64,000 bases of DNA from Marinarcus sediminis (GTDB lineage Bacteria > Campylobacterota > Campylobacteria > Campylobacterales > Arcobacteraceae): contig NZ_CP182357.1 in NCBI RefSeq assembly GCF_048571275.1, positions 1,364,001 to 1,428,000 on the forward strand. The letters run 5' to 3'. The notes below the pieces were generated by a model, which saw nothing but the letters and a program-made list of their open reading frames with translations, had not been told where the DNA came from and did no database searches. Position 1 is the stretch's first letter. Every line of letters begins with the position of its first letter. The position numbers and the translations under genes were made by a program. Below, piece after piece: positions 1 through 8,753 of this stretch.

Positions 1-15
1 AAGTTTTGACATCTG

Positions 16-411
16 TTATCTTACTAATCCTTGAATACACTCATCTAATGTATTAACCAATTTAATAAAGTTAATGGGTTTTTCAAAAACGGCTGATACA
101 CTGTTTTGTTCTTCCAATGACAAATCGTCTTTAAAAGCTGTAACAACAATAATGGGTACATTGGTGTTGGTTCTTCTTATCTCTTTAATCAACTGAGCAC
201 CATCTAAATTGGGCATTCTTAAATCGGTAATAATCACATCAGGATTATGTTCATTATATTGTGAGAGTGCAATTGCACCATCACTTGCTAAATGAATCTC
301 TTTTACAAGCATTTTGAATGTTCTGTCTAAGATATTGATAATGTCTTGACCATCTTCTGCAATAAGAAGGCTGATATTTCTTAAATCTGATTTTATTTTT
401 GATGTTTCCAT
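16..411 (-). CDS. Single-domain response regulator (CheY-like receiver)
   Basis: A 131-residue protein consisting almost only of a receiver domain. The acidic pocket is visible near residues 19-20 (AED), the phospho-acceptor aspartate sits in the motif VIITDLRMPNLDG (about residue 61), followed by the conserved Thr in IIVVTAF and the Lys in FEKPINF. There is no output domain, so it probably works by protein-protein contact, as CheY or phosphorelay proteins do. It starts 8 bp after the gpmI stop on the same strand and is probably co-transcribed with it. No histidine kinase is in the window, so its partner is unknown. Confidence 0.9.
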   Translation of the reverse strand: METSKIKSDLRNISLLIAEDGQDIINILDRTFKMLVKEIHLASDGAIALSQYNEHNPDVIITDLRMPNLDGAQLIKEIRRTNTNVPIIVVTAFKDDLSLEEQNSVSAVFEKPINFIKLVNTLDECIQGLVR

Positions 412-419
412 TTTTATCC

Positions 420-1895
420 TTAAATTAAAGGTTCATCCATCTCTTGAGGGATGTCTAAGTTCATGAGTTTTAAAACAGTTGGCGCTATATTGTTTAAGCT
501 GCCTGTTTTAACATTTTGAACACCATTTGATAAAACAAAACAAAACACATCCCCAACGGTATGATTTGTTAATGTTTTTCCACTGGCATCTTTCATCATT
601 TCGCAATTTCCATGATCACTTGTCAGTAAAACATTATACTCTAAGTTTTTTGATTTTTCGATTATAAGCGCCAATTGTTTATCAACCGCTTCAACGGCTT
701 GAATACTTGCTTCATAATTACCTGTGTGTCCAACCATATCTCCATTGGCAAAATTCACCACAATAAAGTCATACGCATCATCCATCGCTTTTAAAACGGC
801 TGTGCCTACTTCGGGTGCACTCATTTGAGGTTGCAAATCGTATGTAGCAACAGAAGGTGAAGGAATGAGTATGCGTGTTTCATTCTCAACAGGCTCTTCA
901 ACTCCTCCATTAAAGAAAAAAGTGACGTGGGCATATTTTTCAGTTTCTGCTGTATGTAATTGAGTTAATCCCGCATTTGAAATAACTTCTGCAAGTGTAT
1001 TTTTGGGGTTCTGTTTTGGGAACATTACGGGAAGGGGAATACTTTTGTTGTATTCAGTCAATGTTGCAATATGTAGTGGCAGGTTTTTTCGTTCAAATTC
1101 ATTGAACTCAGAAAGTGCAAATACGGATGAAATTTCTCTCATACGATCACTTCTAAAGTTACAAAAAATAATGCCGTCATTTTCTTCTAAACCGTTATAC
1201 CCTTCAAACGCAACAGGTTGGATAAATTCATCTAAAATATTTTGGGAATAGGATTGGTCAATGTAACTTAATACGTCCAATGAAGTTTTGTTTTTTGCGG
1301 TAGCAATAACATCATACCCTTTTTGAACTCTCTCCCAGCGGTTATCTCTGTCCATGGTATAGTATCGCCCTGCAATGGTAGCAATATGGATATCTTCATC
1401 ACAAACAGCAATCACTTGTTTAACATACTCTTTTGCACAATTGGGAGCAACATCTCGTCCATCGGTGATGATGTGAATAAAGACTTTTTTCTTCTCTTCT
1501 TTTGCAATTTTTGCTAATGCAATGATATGATCAATATGAGAGTGTACTCCTCCATCGCTGATTAAACCTAAAAGGTGAATATGGTGTGACGTAGCCACAA
1601 TTTCTTTTAGAACGGCATTCTCTTTTAATGTATTCTTTTCAATGGCCATGTTTATTTTGACCAAATCTTGGTATAACACTCGTCCTGAACCTATTGTCAT
1701 GTGTCCCACTTCACTGTTTCCCATTTGACCATCAGGCAAACCCACACTTTTCCCATAGGTGCTGATTAAACTGTAAGGTACATTTTTAAATAGGTAATCG
1801 TAGGTTGGTTTTTTGGCATTTGCAAAAGCATTATTGATTTTATTTTCATTATAACCGATGCCATCTGTTATAATTAATATTGTTTTATGACTCAT
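420..1895 (-). CDS. gpmI: 2,3-bisphosphoglycerate-independent phosphoglycerate mutase
   Basis: Interconverts 3- and 2-phosphoglycerate in glycolysis/gluconeogenesis using a Mn-dependent phosphoserine mechanism. The N-terminus (TILIITDGIGYNE) holds the metal-binding Asp, and the catalytic Ser is in GQMGNSEVGHMTIGSG. The C-terminal part has the expected NFANGDMVGHTGN and LLTSDHGNCE metal-ligand motifs. The start is placed at the ATG giving MSHKTILI (491 aa), preceded by AAGG; the open frame extends 13 codons further upstream without support. It is transcribed away from mraY; the response regulator follows 8 bp downstream. Confidence 0.96.
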   Translation of the reverse strand: MSHKTILIITDGIGYNENKINNAFANAKKPTYDYLFKNVPYSLISTYGKSVGLPDGQMGNSEVGHMTIGSGRVLYQDLVKINMAIEKNTLKENAVLKEIVATSHHIHLLGLISDGGVHSHIDHIIALAKIAKEEKKKVFIHIITDGRDVAPNCAKEYVKQVIAVCDEDIHIATIAGRYYTMDRDNRWERVQKGYDVIATAKNKTSLDVLSYIDQSYSQNILDEFIQPVAFEGYNGLEENDGIIFCNFRSDRMREISSVFALSEFNEFERKNLPLHIATLTEYNKSIPLPVMFPKQNPKNTLAEVISNAGLTQLHTAETEKYAHVTFFFNGGVEEPVENETRILIPSPSVATYDLQPQMSAPEVGTAVLKAMDDAYDFIVVNFANGDMVGHTGNYEASIQAVEAVDKQLALIIEKSKNLEYNVLLTSDHGNCEMMKDASGKTLTNHTVGDVFCFVLSNGVQNVKTGSLNNIAPTVLKLMNLDIPQEMDEPLI

Positions 1896-1924
1896 CTTTA
1901 AACCTTTTAAAAACTTTAATAGTA

Positions 1925-1941
1925 TATAATCCACGATTATA
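1925..1941. promoter_or_regulatory. Overlapping divergent -10 boxes for gpmI and mraY
   Basis: The 65-bp gpmI/mraY interval carries a TATAAT on the plus strand (1925-1930) and another on the minus strand (1941-1936). Start sites predicted about 7 bp downstream of each would fall in or beside the opposing -10 box, so the two promoters may exclude one another. No -35 box is evident, as is usual for sigma70 promoters of Campylobacterota. Confidence 0.55.
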
Positions 1942-1960
1942 GCAAAAGGAAGGTTTAATT

Positions 1961-3022
1961 TTGTTTTACTGGTTTTATAGACATCTGGAAATTAATATAT
2001 TCCAATACATATCAATCCGAGCAGGGATTGGGTTTTTCATTGCTTTTTTTCTTACATTATATGTAATGCCAAAGTTCATTGCGTGGGCGAAGAGTAAAAA
2101 AGCTTCTCAACCTATTTATGATTTGGCACCTCAATCTCATCAACAAAAAGCGGGTACTCCTACAATGGGAGGTTTGGTTTTTGTCAGTGCAACCATTATT
2201 GCTACTTTGCTTACGGCTAAATTAAATAATTTTTATGTGGCATTAGGGCTGTTTACATTAGCTGCCTTTTGTTTTATTGGCATTAAAGATGACATCTCTA
2301 AAATTTTGCACAACAAAAATTCTGCAGGATTGAGTGCAAAGATGAAACTTATTTTACAATTTATCGTTGCCATTATTATAGCCACTGCGCTTTATTGGCA
2401 TGGGCATACCACAACCATACATATACCTTTTTATAAATATCCTCTTGCTGATTTTCATATTTATGCTATTGTATTTTGGATAATTGTGATGGTAGCAGCT
2501 TCTAATGCGGTTAATGTCACTGATGGATTAGATGGTTTAGCAACAGTTCCTTCGGTGTTGGCCTTTTTTACGCTTTCAGCTATTGTCTATATTACAGGTC
2601 ATGCCATTATGAGTAATTATCTGCTTTTGCCCAATATTAAATTATCAGGAGAGTTGACCATTTTGGGTTCAGCCATGTCAGGATCTCTTATTGCTTTTTT
2701 ATGGTACAACTCTCATCCCGCAGAAGTTTTTATGGGAGACAGTGGTTCGTTAGCCATTGGTGGAATCATGGGATATATGGCGATTGTAGCAAAAAGTGAA
2801 ATTTTATTGATTATTATTGGATTTATTTTTGTGATTGAGACGGTCTCTGTGATTTTACAAGTGGGTTCATATAAAATCAGAAAAAAGCGGGTATTTTTAA
2901 TGGCACCTATTCATCATCATTTTGAGCAAAAAGGGTGGAAAGAGAATAAAATTATCGTGAGATTTTGGATCATATCTTTTATGGCAAATCTTATCGCTTT
3001 ATTGAGTTTAAAAATCAGATAG
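1961..3022 (+). CDS. mraY: Phospho-N-acetylmuramoyl-pentapeptide transferase
   Basis: Integral membrane enzyme that transfers phospho-MurNAc-pentapeptide from UDP to undecaprenyl phosphate, making lipid I of peptidoglycan synthesis. 353 aa with about ten membrane segments. Family motifs are clear: AGTPTMGG near residue 65, NAVNVTDGLDGLA (catalytic Asp residues) near 180, and the late cytoplasmic APIHHHFEQKGW. The start is a TTG at 1961, supported by AAGGAAGG 7 bp upstream and the fit to the family N-terminus. murD follows 14 bp downstream. Confidence 0.95.
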   Translation: MFYWFYRHLEINIFQYISIRAGIGFFIAFFLTLYVMPKFIAWAKSKKASQPIYDLAPQSHQQKAGTPTMGGLVFVSATIIATLLTAKLNNFYVALGLFTLAAFCFIGIKDDISKILHNKNSAGLSAKMKLILQFIVAIIIATALYWHGHTTTIHIPFYKYPLADFHIYAIVFWIIVMVAASNAVNVTDGLDGLATVPSVLAFFTLSAIVYITGHAIMSNYLLLPNIKLSGELTILGSAMSGSLIAFLWYNSHPAEVFMGDSGSLAIGGIMGYMAIVAKSEILLIIIGFIFVIETVSVILQVGSYKIRKKRVFLMAPIHHHFEQKGWKENKIIVRFWIISFMANLIALLSLKIR

Positions 3023-3036
3023 TTAATGGAAAAAAA

Positions 3037-4191
3037 ATGGTACGAGTTTTAGGAAAAGGGATTACAGCCCAAGCTGTAAAAGAAAATGTTGATGATGTCA
3101 TACTCTATGATGAGACCGATTTTAATTTGTATGACAAAGCCTCAAATGATATTACCATTGTAAGCCCTGGAATTCCTCCGTATAATCCTATGATTCTAGA
3201 AGCAAATAATCTGCAAAGTGATTATGACTTTGTCAGTGATACGATGCCTTATTCTATCTGGATCAGTGGAACGAATGGCAAAACCACTACGACACAAATG
3301 TTGCAACATCTTTTAGAAAAATTTGGCAGTGTTTGTGGTGGAAATATTGGAACGGCTGTTTGTGCATTAAATGCTGAGGCTAAAATTTGGATTTTGGAAA
3401 CCTCCTCTTTTACATTGCACTATACAACAAAAGCCAAACCCAATATCTACATTTTACTTCCTATCAGTGAAGATCATATCTCATGGCATGGCTCATTTGA
3501 AGCGTATGAAAATGCAAAATTAAAAGCCATGGACTCCATGGGTGAGGGTGAAGTTGCAATTATTCCTTTTAAATACAAAGATTATCCAACTCAAGCGACT
3601 AAAATAACGTATGAAAACAGCGATGATTTAATCAAATTTTTTAATATTGAGAAAAACAGAATCAAGTTTAAAGAACCTTTTTTAATGGATGCCGTTTTGG
3701 CTTTATGTGTGACTAAAGTACTTTTTGATGAGTTTGATTACGACAAAATCAATGCGTTTACAATTGGTGAGCACAAAGTAGAGGAGTTTTTTGACCAACA
3801 ACACAGGCTTTGGATAGATGACTCAAAAGCAACCAATATTGATGCTACTTTAGCAGCATTACAAACGTATGAAAATAGAAAAATCTATCTGCTTCTTGGA
3901 GGAGATGATAAGGGTGCAAATTTAGAACCACTGTTTGAACGACTCAAAAACATAGAGGTTGAAATTTTTGCAATTGGTAAAAATGAAGCAAAAATTATTG
4001 CGTTAAGTGAGCAATTTAATCTTCCTGTTTTTGGTTGTCAAATTTTGGAAAATGCCGTTAAAAAAATGAGCAAAAATCATGATAAAAATTCAGTCGCAAT
4101 GTTATCCCCCGCAGCCGCCTCCTTAGACCAATTCACCTCATACAAGCATAGGGGCGAGGAATTCAAAAGGTTGGTAAATAGTTTAAGCTAG
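3037..4191 (+). CDS. murD: UDP-N-acetylmuramoylalanine-D-glutamate ligase
   Basis: Cytoplasmic ATP-dependent ligase adding D-Glu to UDP-MurNAc-L-Ala. The central Mur ligase P-loop is ISGTNGKTTTTQ, and the family's ATP/substrate motifs continue as LETSSFTL, ISEDHISWHG and the C-terminal DDSKATNIDATLAAL. 384 aa from the ATG at 3037 (MVRVLGKG), shorter than E. coli MurD (about 438) mainly in the N-terminal domain. A longer in-frame start overlapping mraY (2965) lacks a plausible ribosome site and does not look like the family N-terminus. Confidence 0.92.
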   Translation: MVRVLGKGITAQAVKENVDDVILYDETDFNLYDKASNDITIVSPGIPPYNPMILEANNLQSDYDFVSDTMPYSIWISGTNGKTTTTQMLQHLLEKFGSVCGGNIGTAVCALNAEAKIWILETSSFTLHYTTKAKPNIYILLPISEDHISWHGSFEAYENAKLKAMDSMGEGEVAIIPFKYKDYPTQATKITYENSDDLIKFFNIEKNRIKFKEPFLMDAVLALCVTKVLFDEFDYDKINAFTIGEHKVEEFFDQQHRLWIDDSKATNIDATLAALQTYENRKIYLLLGGDDKGANLEPLFERLKNIEVEIFAIGKNEAKIIALSEQFNLPVFGCQILENAVKKMSKNHDKNSVAMLSPAAASLDQFTSYKHRGEEFKRLVNSLS

Positions 4192-4232
4192 AATTAATCA
4201 ACTTGGTAATATAATTTCACTCCAAAATTGAT

Positions 4233-4308
4233 GGCTCGGTAGCTCAGTCGGTAGAGCAAAGGACTGAAAATCCTTGTGTCGACGGTTCGATTCCGCCCCG
4301 CGCCACCA
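4233..4308 (+). tRNA. tRNA-Phe (GAA)
   Basis: 76 nt with encoded CCA; anticodon loop CTGAAAA gives anticodon GAA. D stem GCTC/GAGC and anticodon stem AAGGA/TCCTT pair perfectly. The acceptor stem GGCTCGG/CCGCGCC has a U4-C69 mismatch, and the T stem GACGG/CCGCC has an A50-C64 mismatch. Two mismatches in one tRNA are unusual. Confidence 0.9.
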
Positions 4309-4323
4309 TTTTGTATTTTTGGT

Positions 4324-4400
4324 GCTGGTGTAGCTCAGTTGGCTAGAGCAGCTGATTTGTAATCAGCAGGTCGGGGGTTCAACTCCCTTCACCAGCTCCA
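4324..4400 (+). tRNA. tRNA-Thr (TGT)
   Basis: 77 nt with encoded CCA. Acceptor GCTGGTG/CACCAGC and anticodon stem GCTGA/TCAGC pair fully; loop TTTGTAA gives anticodon TGT. It lies 15 bp after tRNA-Phe, probably in one transcript. Confidence 0.95.
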
Positions 4401-4461
4401 TTTAAATTGTCGTGCGTAATCTTTTAAAGATCAGCGCTTGACCAGAACAATAATTTTCAAC

Positions 4462-4546
4462 GGTGAGGTTGGAGAGTGGCTAAATCCAGGAGACTGTAAA
4501 TCTCCCGCCTATGGCTTCGAAGGTTCGAATCCTTCTCTCACCACCA
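4462..4546 (+). tRNA. tRNA-Tyr (GTA)
   Basis: 85 nt with a long variable arm (type II) and encoded CCA. Acceptor GGTGAGG/TCTCACC (one G-T), anticodon stem GGAGA/TCTCC, loop CTGTAAA giving anticodon GTA, and a perfect T stem GAAGG/CCTTC. Confidence 0.95.
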
Positions 4547-4557
4547 CGTAAATGCGT

Positions 4558-4634
<77 letters not shown>

Positions 4635-4737
4635 TTAATTTTTTATTGATACTGGGAGCTGAGTTATAACGCAATTATTTATAACTCCATTTTCTACAAA
4701 TGTCCCTCACAGTATTTAATTATGTTCAGTTTATAAT

Positions 4738-4812
<75 letters not shown>

Positions 4813-4843
4813 TTTGTGTAAATGAGCACATGAGCGGTAATTA

Positions 4844-4899
4844 TATAATGTTACAATCCCCTCTGAATAGATCAGCCAAAGGCTCATCTACTCAGAGGG
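4844..4899 (+). promoter_or_regulatory. tuf promoter -10 box and leader hairpin
   Basis: TATAAT at 4844-4849 is followed by a leader containing a long stem-loop (4859-4899): CCCTCTGA pairs with TCAGAGGG, and inner arms ending in AGCC/GGCT enclose an AAA loop. There is no T-run, so this is not a simple terminator; it may protect the 5' end of the very abundant tuf mRNA. AAGGGGAA lies just upstream of the tuf ATG. Confidence 0.6.
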
Positions 4900-4929
4900 C
4901 AATTTAATAAATCTTTTAAGGGGAATTCT

Positions 4930-6138
4930 ATGGCAAAAGAAAAATTTTCAAGAAACAAGCCACACGTTAACATCGGTACTATTGGTCACGTTGACCACGG
5001 TAAAACTACTTTAACAGCAGCAATTTCTGCAGTTTTAACAACTAAATTTGGTGGAGAGATGAAAGATTACGATCAAATCGACAACGCTCCAGAAGAAAGA
5101 GAAAGAGGAATTACAATTGCTACTTCTCACATTGAGTATGAAACTGAAACTAGACACTACGCACACGTAGATTGTCCAGGTCACGCCGATTATGTTAAAA
5201 ACATGATTACTGGTGCTGCTCAAATGGATGGTGCGATTTTAGTTATCGCTGCAACAGATGGTCCTATGGCTCAAACAAGAGAGCACATCTTACTTTCTAA
5301 ACAAGTTGGAGTACCTTACATTGTTGTATTCATGAACAAAGAAGATCAACTTGACGAAGAAGATAAAGAAGAGATGTTAGAACTTGTTGAAATGGAAATC
5401 AGAGAATTATTATCTACTTACGATTTCCCAGGTGACGATACTCCAATTATTGCTGGATCTGCATTTCAAGCATTAGAAGAAGCTAAAGCTGGTACTGTTG
5501 GACCATGGGGAGAAAAAATCATTGCATTAATGGATGCAGTTGATTCTTATATTCCAACTCCAGTAAGAGATATTGACCAAGCTTTCTTAATGCCTGTTGA
5601 AGACGTTTTCTCTATCCCAGGAAGAGGAACTGTTGTAACTGGTAGAATTGAAAAAGGTGTTATCAAAATTGGTGAAACTATTGAAATCGTAGGTGTTAGA
5701 GATACTCAAACTACTACTGTAACTGGTGTTGAAATGTTCCGAAAAGAGATGGAGCAAGGTGAAGCTGGTGATAACTGTGGTGTTTTATTAAGAGGTATCA
5801 AAAAAGAAGAAGTAGAAAGAGGACAAGTTTTATGTAAACCTAAAACAATTACTCCACATACTAAATTCAGATGTGAAACATATATTCTTTCTAAAGAAGA
5901 GGGTGGAAGACATACTCCATTCTTCTCAGGATATAGACCACAATTTTATGTAAGAACAACTGACGTAACTGGTTCTGTAACTCTACCTGAGGGAACAGAA
6001 ATGGTTATGCCTGGTGACAACGTTGAAATGACTGTTGAACTGGTAGCTCCTATTGCACTTGAAAAAGGTACAAAGTTTGCTATTAGAGAAGGTGGTAGAA
6101 CTGTTGGTGCTGGAGTTGTTGCTGAAATTATAGAGTAA
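4930..6138 (+). CDS. tuf: Translation elongation factor Tu
   Basis: 402-aa GTPase that brings aminoacyl-tRNA to the ribosome. G-domain motifs are all present: GHVDHGKTT (P-loop), RGITIATSHIEYE (switch I), DCPGHADYVKNM (G3), MNKEDQLD (G4) and SAF (G5). Domains 2 and 3 follow at full length. It begins the tuf-rpmG-tRNA-Trp-secE-nusG-rplKAJL cluster and is 10 bp upstream of rpmG. Confidence 0.98.
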   Translation: MAKEKFSRNKPHVNIGTIGHVDHGKTTLTAAISAVLTTKFGGEMKDYDQIDNAPEERERGITIATSHIEYETETRHYAHVDCPGHADYVKNMITGAAQMDGAILVIAATDGPMAQTREHILLSKQVGVPYIVVFMNKEDQLDEEDKEEMLELVEMEIRELLSTYDFPGDDTPIIAGSAFQALEEAKAGTVGPWGEKIIALMDAVDSYIPTPVRDIDQAFLMPVEDVFSIPGRGTVVTGRIEKGVIKIGETIEIVGVRDTQTTTVTGVEMFRKEMEQGEAGDNCGVLLRGIKKEEVERGQVLCKPKTITPHTKFRCETYILSKEEGGRHTPFFSGYRPQFYVRTTDVTGSVTLPEGTEMVMPGDNVEMTVELVAPIALEKGTKFAIREGGRTVGAGVVAEIIE

Positions 6139-6147
6139 GGAACACTT

Positions 6148-6318
6148 ATGGGTAACGGAGTAAGAATTAAAATTGGATTAAAATGTCAAGAGAGTGGAGA
6201 TATTAACTACACTACTTATAAAAACCCAAAGACTCATACTGAGAAATTTGAGGTAAGCAAATATTGTCCAAGATTAAGAAAACATACATTACATAAAGAA
6301 GTTAAGTTAAAGTCGTAA
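6148..6318 (+). CDS. rpmG: 50S ribosomal protein L33
   Basis: A 56-aa basic protein (begins MGNGVRIKIGLKC) of the large subunit. Zinc-binding L33 proteins carry two Cys pairs; here only single cysteines remain (LKCQES and KYCPRL), so this looks like a partly Cys-depleted form unlikely to bind zinc in the usual way. The position between tuf and secE is the usual one. AAGGAAC precedes the ATG by 5-6 nt. Confidence 0.93.
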   Translation: MGNGVRIKIGLKCQESGDINYTTYKNPKTHTEKFEVSKYCPRLRKHTLHKEVKLKS

Positions 6319-6350
6319 GACTTTAGCTTGACGCTTTATCTTAAAAAAGA

Positions 6351-6426
6351 AGGTCAGTAGCTCCAATGGTAGAGCGCCGGATTCCAAATCCGATGGTTGC
6401 GGGTTCGAGTCCCCCCTGGCCTGCCA
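6351..6426 (+). tRNA. tRNA-Trp (CCA)
   Basis: 76 nt with encoded CCA; loop TTCCAAA gives anticodon CCA, and the position between rpmG and secE is the usual one. Acceptor AGGTCAG/CTGGCCT pairs with one T-G wobble. The anticodon stem CCGGA/TCCGA has a C27-A43 mismatch, and the T stem GCGGG/CCCCC has a C50-C64 mismatch. Confidence 0.92.
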
Positions 6427-6510
6427 CTAAATTCTTTTTGATATGGTTTTTTTTAAAACTTTATTAAAGAGAATTTTTTATTATATAGCTAAAATAACTT
6501 GGAGTCGATT

Positions 6511-6693
6511 ATGCATAGATTAAAATCATATTACAAACAGTGTAAAGAAGAGTTACTGAAAGTAATTTTTCCCATTAAAGAACAAGTTAGAAGTGCATAC
6601 ATTTCAGTATTTATTGTTGTTACTGTTATTTCTCTATTTTTAGCGCTTATTGATGCAGTGATGTCAGTAAGTTTATCATCAATTATGAACTAA
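6511..6693 (+). CDS. secE: Preprotein translocase subunit SecE
   Basis: 60-aa single-span membrane protein that clamps SecY. A basic, amphipathic N-terminus (HRLKSYYKQCKEELLKVIFP) is followed by one hydrophobic helix (ISVFIVVTVISLFLALIDAVM). The ATG at 6511 is preceded by GGAG; a TTG four codons upstream overlaps that ribosome site. nusG follows 12 bp downstream, the standard pairing. Confidence 0.93.
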   Translation: MHRLKSYYKQCKEELLKVIFPIKEQVRSAYISVFIVVTVISLFLALIDAVMSVSLSSIMN

Positions 6694-6705
6694 GGAAATT
6701 AAATC

Positions 6706-7233
6706 ATGGCACATCAATGGTATGCAATCCAAACACACTCAGGAAGTGAATTAACGGTTAAAAGAGCTTTAGAAAAATTGGCTTTAGAAATGAGTAATGA
6801 TAGAATTGCTGATGTTTTGGTTCCAACTGAAGACTTAATTGAGATAAAAAAAGGTAAAAAAAACATTGTTGAAAAACCTTTATATCCTGCCTATGCATTT
6901 GCAAAAATTGATTTAGATACTGCTTTATGGCACAGAATTCAATCAATGCCAAAAGTAGGGCGATTTATTGGGGAATCAAAAAAACCAACACCTTTATCTA
7001 AAAAAGATATTGATGCAATTTTAGACAAAGTCAATAACAGAGCTGCCGCTAAACCTAAAGTTTCATTTGAAGAGGGTGAAATGGTAAGAATTAAAGAGGG
7101 ACCTTTTGCAAACTTTAACGGTATTGTTGAAGATTTCGAAATGTCATCGGGATTATTGAAATTAAATGTTTCAATTTTCGGAAGAAATACTCCTGTTGAA
7201 ATCTCTTATACACAAGTTGAAAGAGTAGTTTAA
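6706..7233 (+). CDS. nusG: Transcription termination/antitermination protein NusG
   Basis: 175 aa. The N-terminal NGN domain starts with HQWYAIQTHSGSE and contacts RNA polymerase. The C-terminal KOW domain (EEGEMVRIKEGPFANFNGIVEDF) contacts Rho or ribosomal protein S10. Directly downstream of secE. Confidence 0.96.
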   Translation: MAHQWYAIQTHSGSELTVKRALEKLALEMSNDRIADVLVPTEDLIEIKKGKKNIVEKPLYPAYAFAKIDLDTALWHRIQSMPKVGRFIGESKKPTPLSKKDIDAILDKVNNRAAAKPKVSFEEGEMVRIKEGPFANFNGIVEDFEMSSGLLKLNVSIFGRNTPVEISYTQVERVV

Positions 7234-7252
7234 TACTCTTTTTAATCATAGG

Positions 7253-7298
7253 CATTAGGCAAAAAAACTTCGCTTCCATTGAGTTTTTTTGCCTAATG
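7253..7298 (+). terminator. Strong stem-loop between nusG and rplK
   Basis: CATTAGGCAAAAAAACT (7253-7269) pairs perfectly over 17 bp with 7282-7298 around a 12-nt loop. The stem contains its own A- and T-runs, so it could act as a partial bidirectional terminator or as a processing site separating secE-nusG from the ribosomal protein genes. Confidence 0.65.
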
Positions 7299-7339
7299 TC
7301 TAATCATTAATAATAACAAAAAATTTAAAAGGAATTAAG

Positions 7340-7765
7340 ATGGCTAAAAAAGTAGCTGGTAAGTTAAAATTACAGATCCCTGCTGGTGCAGCAAATCCAT
7401 CACCACCTGTTGGTCCTGCATTAGGACAAAGAGGCGTGAACATTATGGAATTTTGTAAAGCGTTTAACGAAAGAACAAAAGATAAAGCGGGTTTTAAAAT
7501 CCCAGTTGAAATCACAATTTACCAAGATAAAAGTTTTACATTTGTGTTAAAACAACCACCAATGACAGATTTAATTAAAAAAGTATCTGGAATTAAAAAA
7601 GGAAGCGATAACGCTGCCAAAAACAAAATTGGAAAATTGACTAAAGATCAAATCATGGAAATCGTTGATATGAAAATCAAAGATTTAAATACTGATGACA
7701 GAGAAAAAGCTGCAAAAATCGTAGCTGGTTCTGCTCGATCTATTGGTATTGACGTAGAATTATAA
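7340..7765 (+). CDS. rplK: 50S ribosomal protein L11
   Basis: 141 aa, standard length. The N-terminal domain (LKLQIPAGAANPSPPVGPALGQRGVN) is the region that binds L7/L12-stalk factors and thiopeptides; the C-terminal domain ends with the conserved AGSARSIGI and binds the GTPase-centre rRNA. AAAGGAATT precedes the ATG. Confidence 0.97.
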   Translation: MAKKVAGKLKLQIPAGAANPSPPVGPALGQRGVNIMEFCKAFNERTKDKAGFKIPVEITIYQDKSFTFVLKQPPMTDLIKKVSGIKKGSDNAAKNKIGKLTKDQIMEIVDMKIKDLNTDDREKAAKIVAGSARSIGIDVEL

Positions 7766-7876
7766 TTCTATAAAGTCTCACCACAAGACTGAAAAGTGCG
7801 GTAGCAAAACGAGGCAAATGTTTTCTTAATATAAGGAAAACTTCCCCTTGAAAAAAAATAAATTGCGGAGATAAAA

Positions 7877-8581
7877 ATGGCAAAAGTTTCAAAAAGATTT
7901 AAAGCGTTATTAGAAAAAGTGGATGCTGAAAAAAAATATTCAGCTTCAGATGCATGTGTAAAAGTTAAAGAATTAAATTCTGCTAAATTTGACGAGAGTG
8001 TTGAAATTGCATTAAATTTAAATGTTGACCCAAGACATGCTGATCAAATGATTAGAGGTGCGGTTGTTTTACCACACGGTACAGGTAAAACTGTAAGAGT
8101 TGCAGTTTTTGCAAAAGGTAGCAAACTTGACGAAGCTAAAGCAGCGGGTGCAGATGTATATGGAAATGATGATTTAGCTGCATTGATTCAAGCGGGTGAA
8201 ATCAACTTTGATGTTTTAATTGCAACTCCTGATTGTATGGGAATTGTAGGAAAAGTTGGTAGAATCCTTGGGCCAAAAGGTTTAATGCCAAATCCTAAAA
8301 CAGGTACTGTTACTATGGACGTAGCTAAAGCGGTTGAAGATGCAAAAGGTGGAAAAGTTACATACAGAGTTGACAAAAAAGGGAATATGCAAGCGGGTAT
8401 TGGTAAAGCATCATTTTCTCAAGAAGCAATTTTAGAAAACTTAAGAACTTTCGTTGCAGCAATCAACAGAGCAAAACCATCTACTGCTAAAGGTAGATAT
8501 ATTAAAAACGCAGCCATTTCATTAACAATGTCTCCATCAGTGAACATTGATGTTATGGAATTAATGGACGTTAAAAACTAA
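7877..8581 (+). CDS. rplA: 50S ribosomal protein L1
   Basis: 234 aa, standard length, forming the mobile L1 stalk at the ribosomal E site. The signature PDCMGIVGKVGRILGPKGLMPNPKTGTVT is present, with the rRNA-binding C-terminal strand. The 111-bp rplK-rplA gap contains short complementary arms (AAGTCTC/CAAGACT and ATGTTTTC/GGAAAACT) that could be the autogenous L1-binding site known in this operon family, but I cannot confirm this. GCGGAG precedes the ATG. Confidence 0.96.
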   Translation: MAKVSKRFKALLEKVDAEKKYSASDACVKVKELNSAKFDESVEIALNLNVDPRHADQMIRGAVVLPHGTGKTVRVAVFAKGSKLDEAKAAGADVYGNDDLAALIQAGEINFDVLIATPDCMGIVGKVGRILGPKGLMPNPKTGTVTMDVAKAVEDAKGGKVTYRVDKKGNMQAGIGKASFSQEAILENLRTFVAAINRAKPSTAKGRYIKNAAISLTMSPSVNIDVMELMDVKN

Positions 8582-8582
8582 T

Positions 8583-8652
8583 ATTAAATAAGGAGCAATC
8601 CTTATTTAATAACATTCAAACATAAAGAGATGGCTCTTTATGTTTGAGTGTT
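8583..8652 (+). promoter_or_regulatory. Two consecutive strong hairpins between rplA and rplJ
   Basis: A perfect 12-bp stem with a GCAA tetraloop (8583-8594 with 8599-8610) is followed directly by a 19-bp stem with one T-G wobble and a 4-nt loop (8611-8629 with 8634-8652). Neither is followed by a T-run, which argues for RNA processing or attenuation rather than simple termination. They separate the rplKA and rplJL messages. Confidence 0.7.
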
Positions 8653-8753
8653 ATTCAAAGCACTGATTTAAAACTGAAGACAGCTGGTTAGAGACTCCTT
8701 CGTTTCTTGTAAAACCCGCCGAAGTTGGATGTTTTGGAAGGAGGAATAAAAAT
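8653..8753 (+). promoter_or_regulatory. L10 leader (autoregulatory RNA upstream of rplJ)
   Basis: The roughly 100 nt before rplJ contain the arrangement expected of the ribosomal L10(L12)4-binding leader: a C-rich segment TAAAACCCGCCGAAG, a purine-rich TGGAAGGAGG just before the start codon, and flanking complementary arms. The identification rests on position and general appearance, not on a covariance model. Confidence 0.55.
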
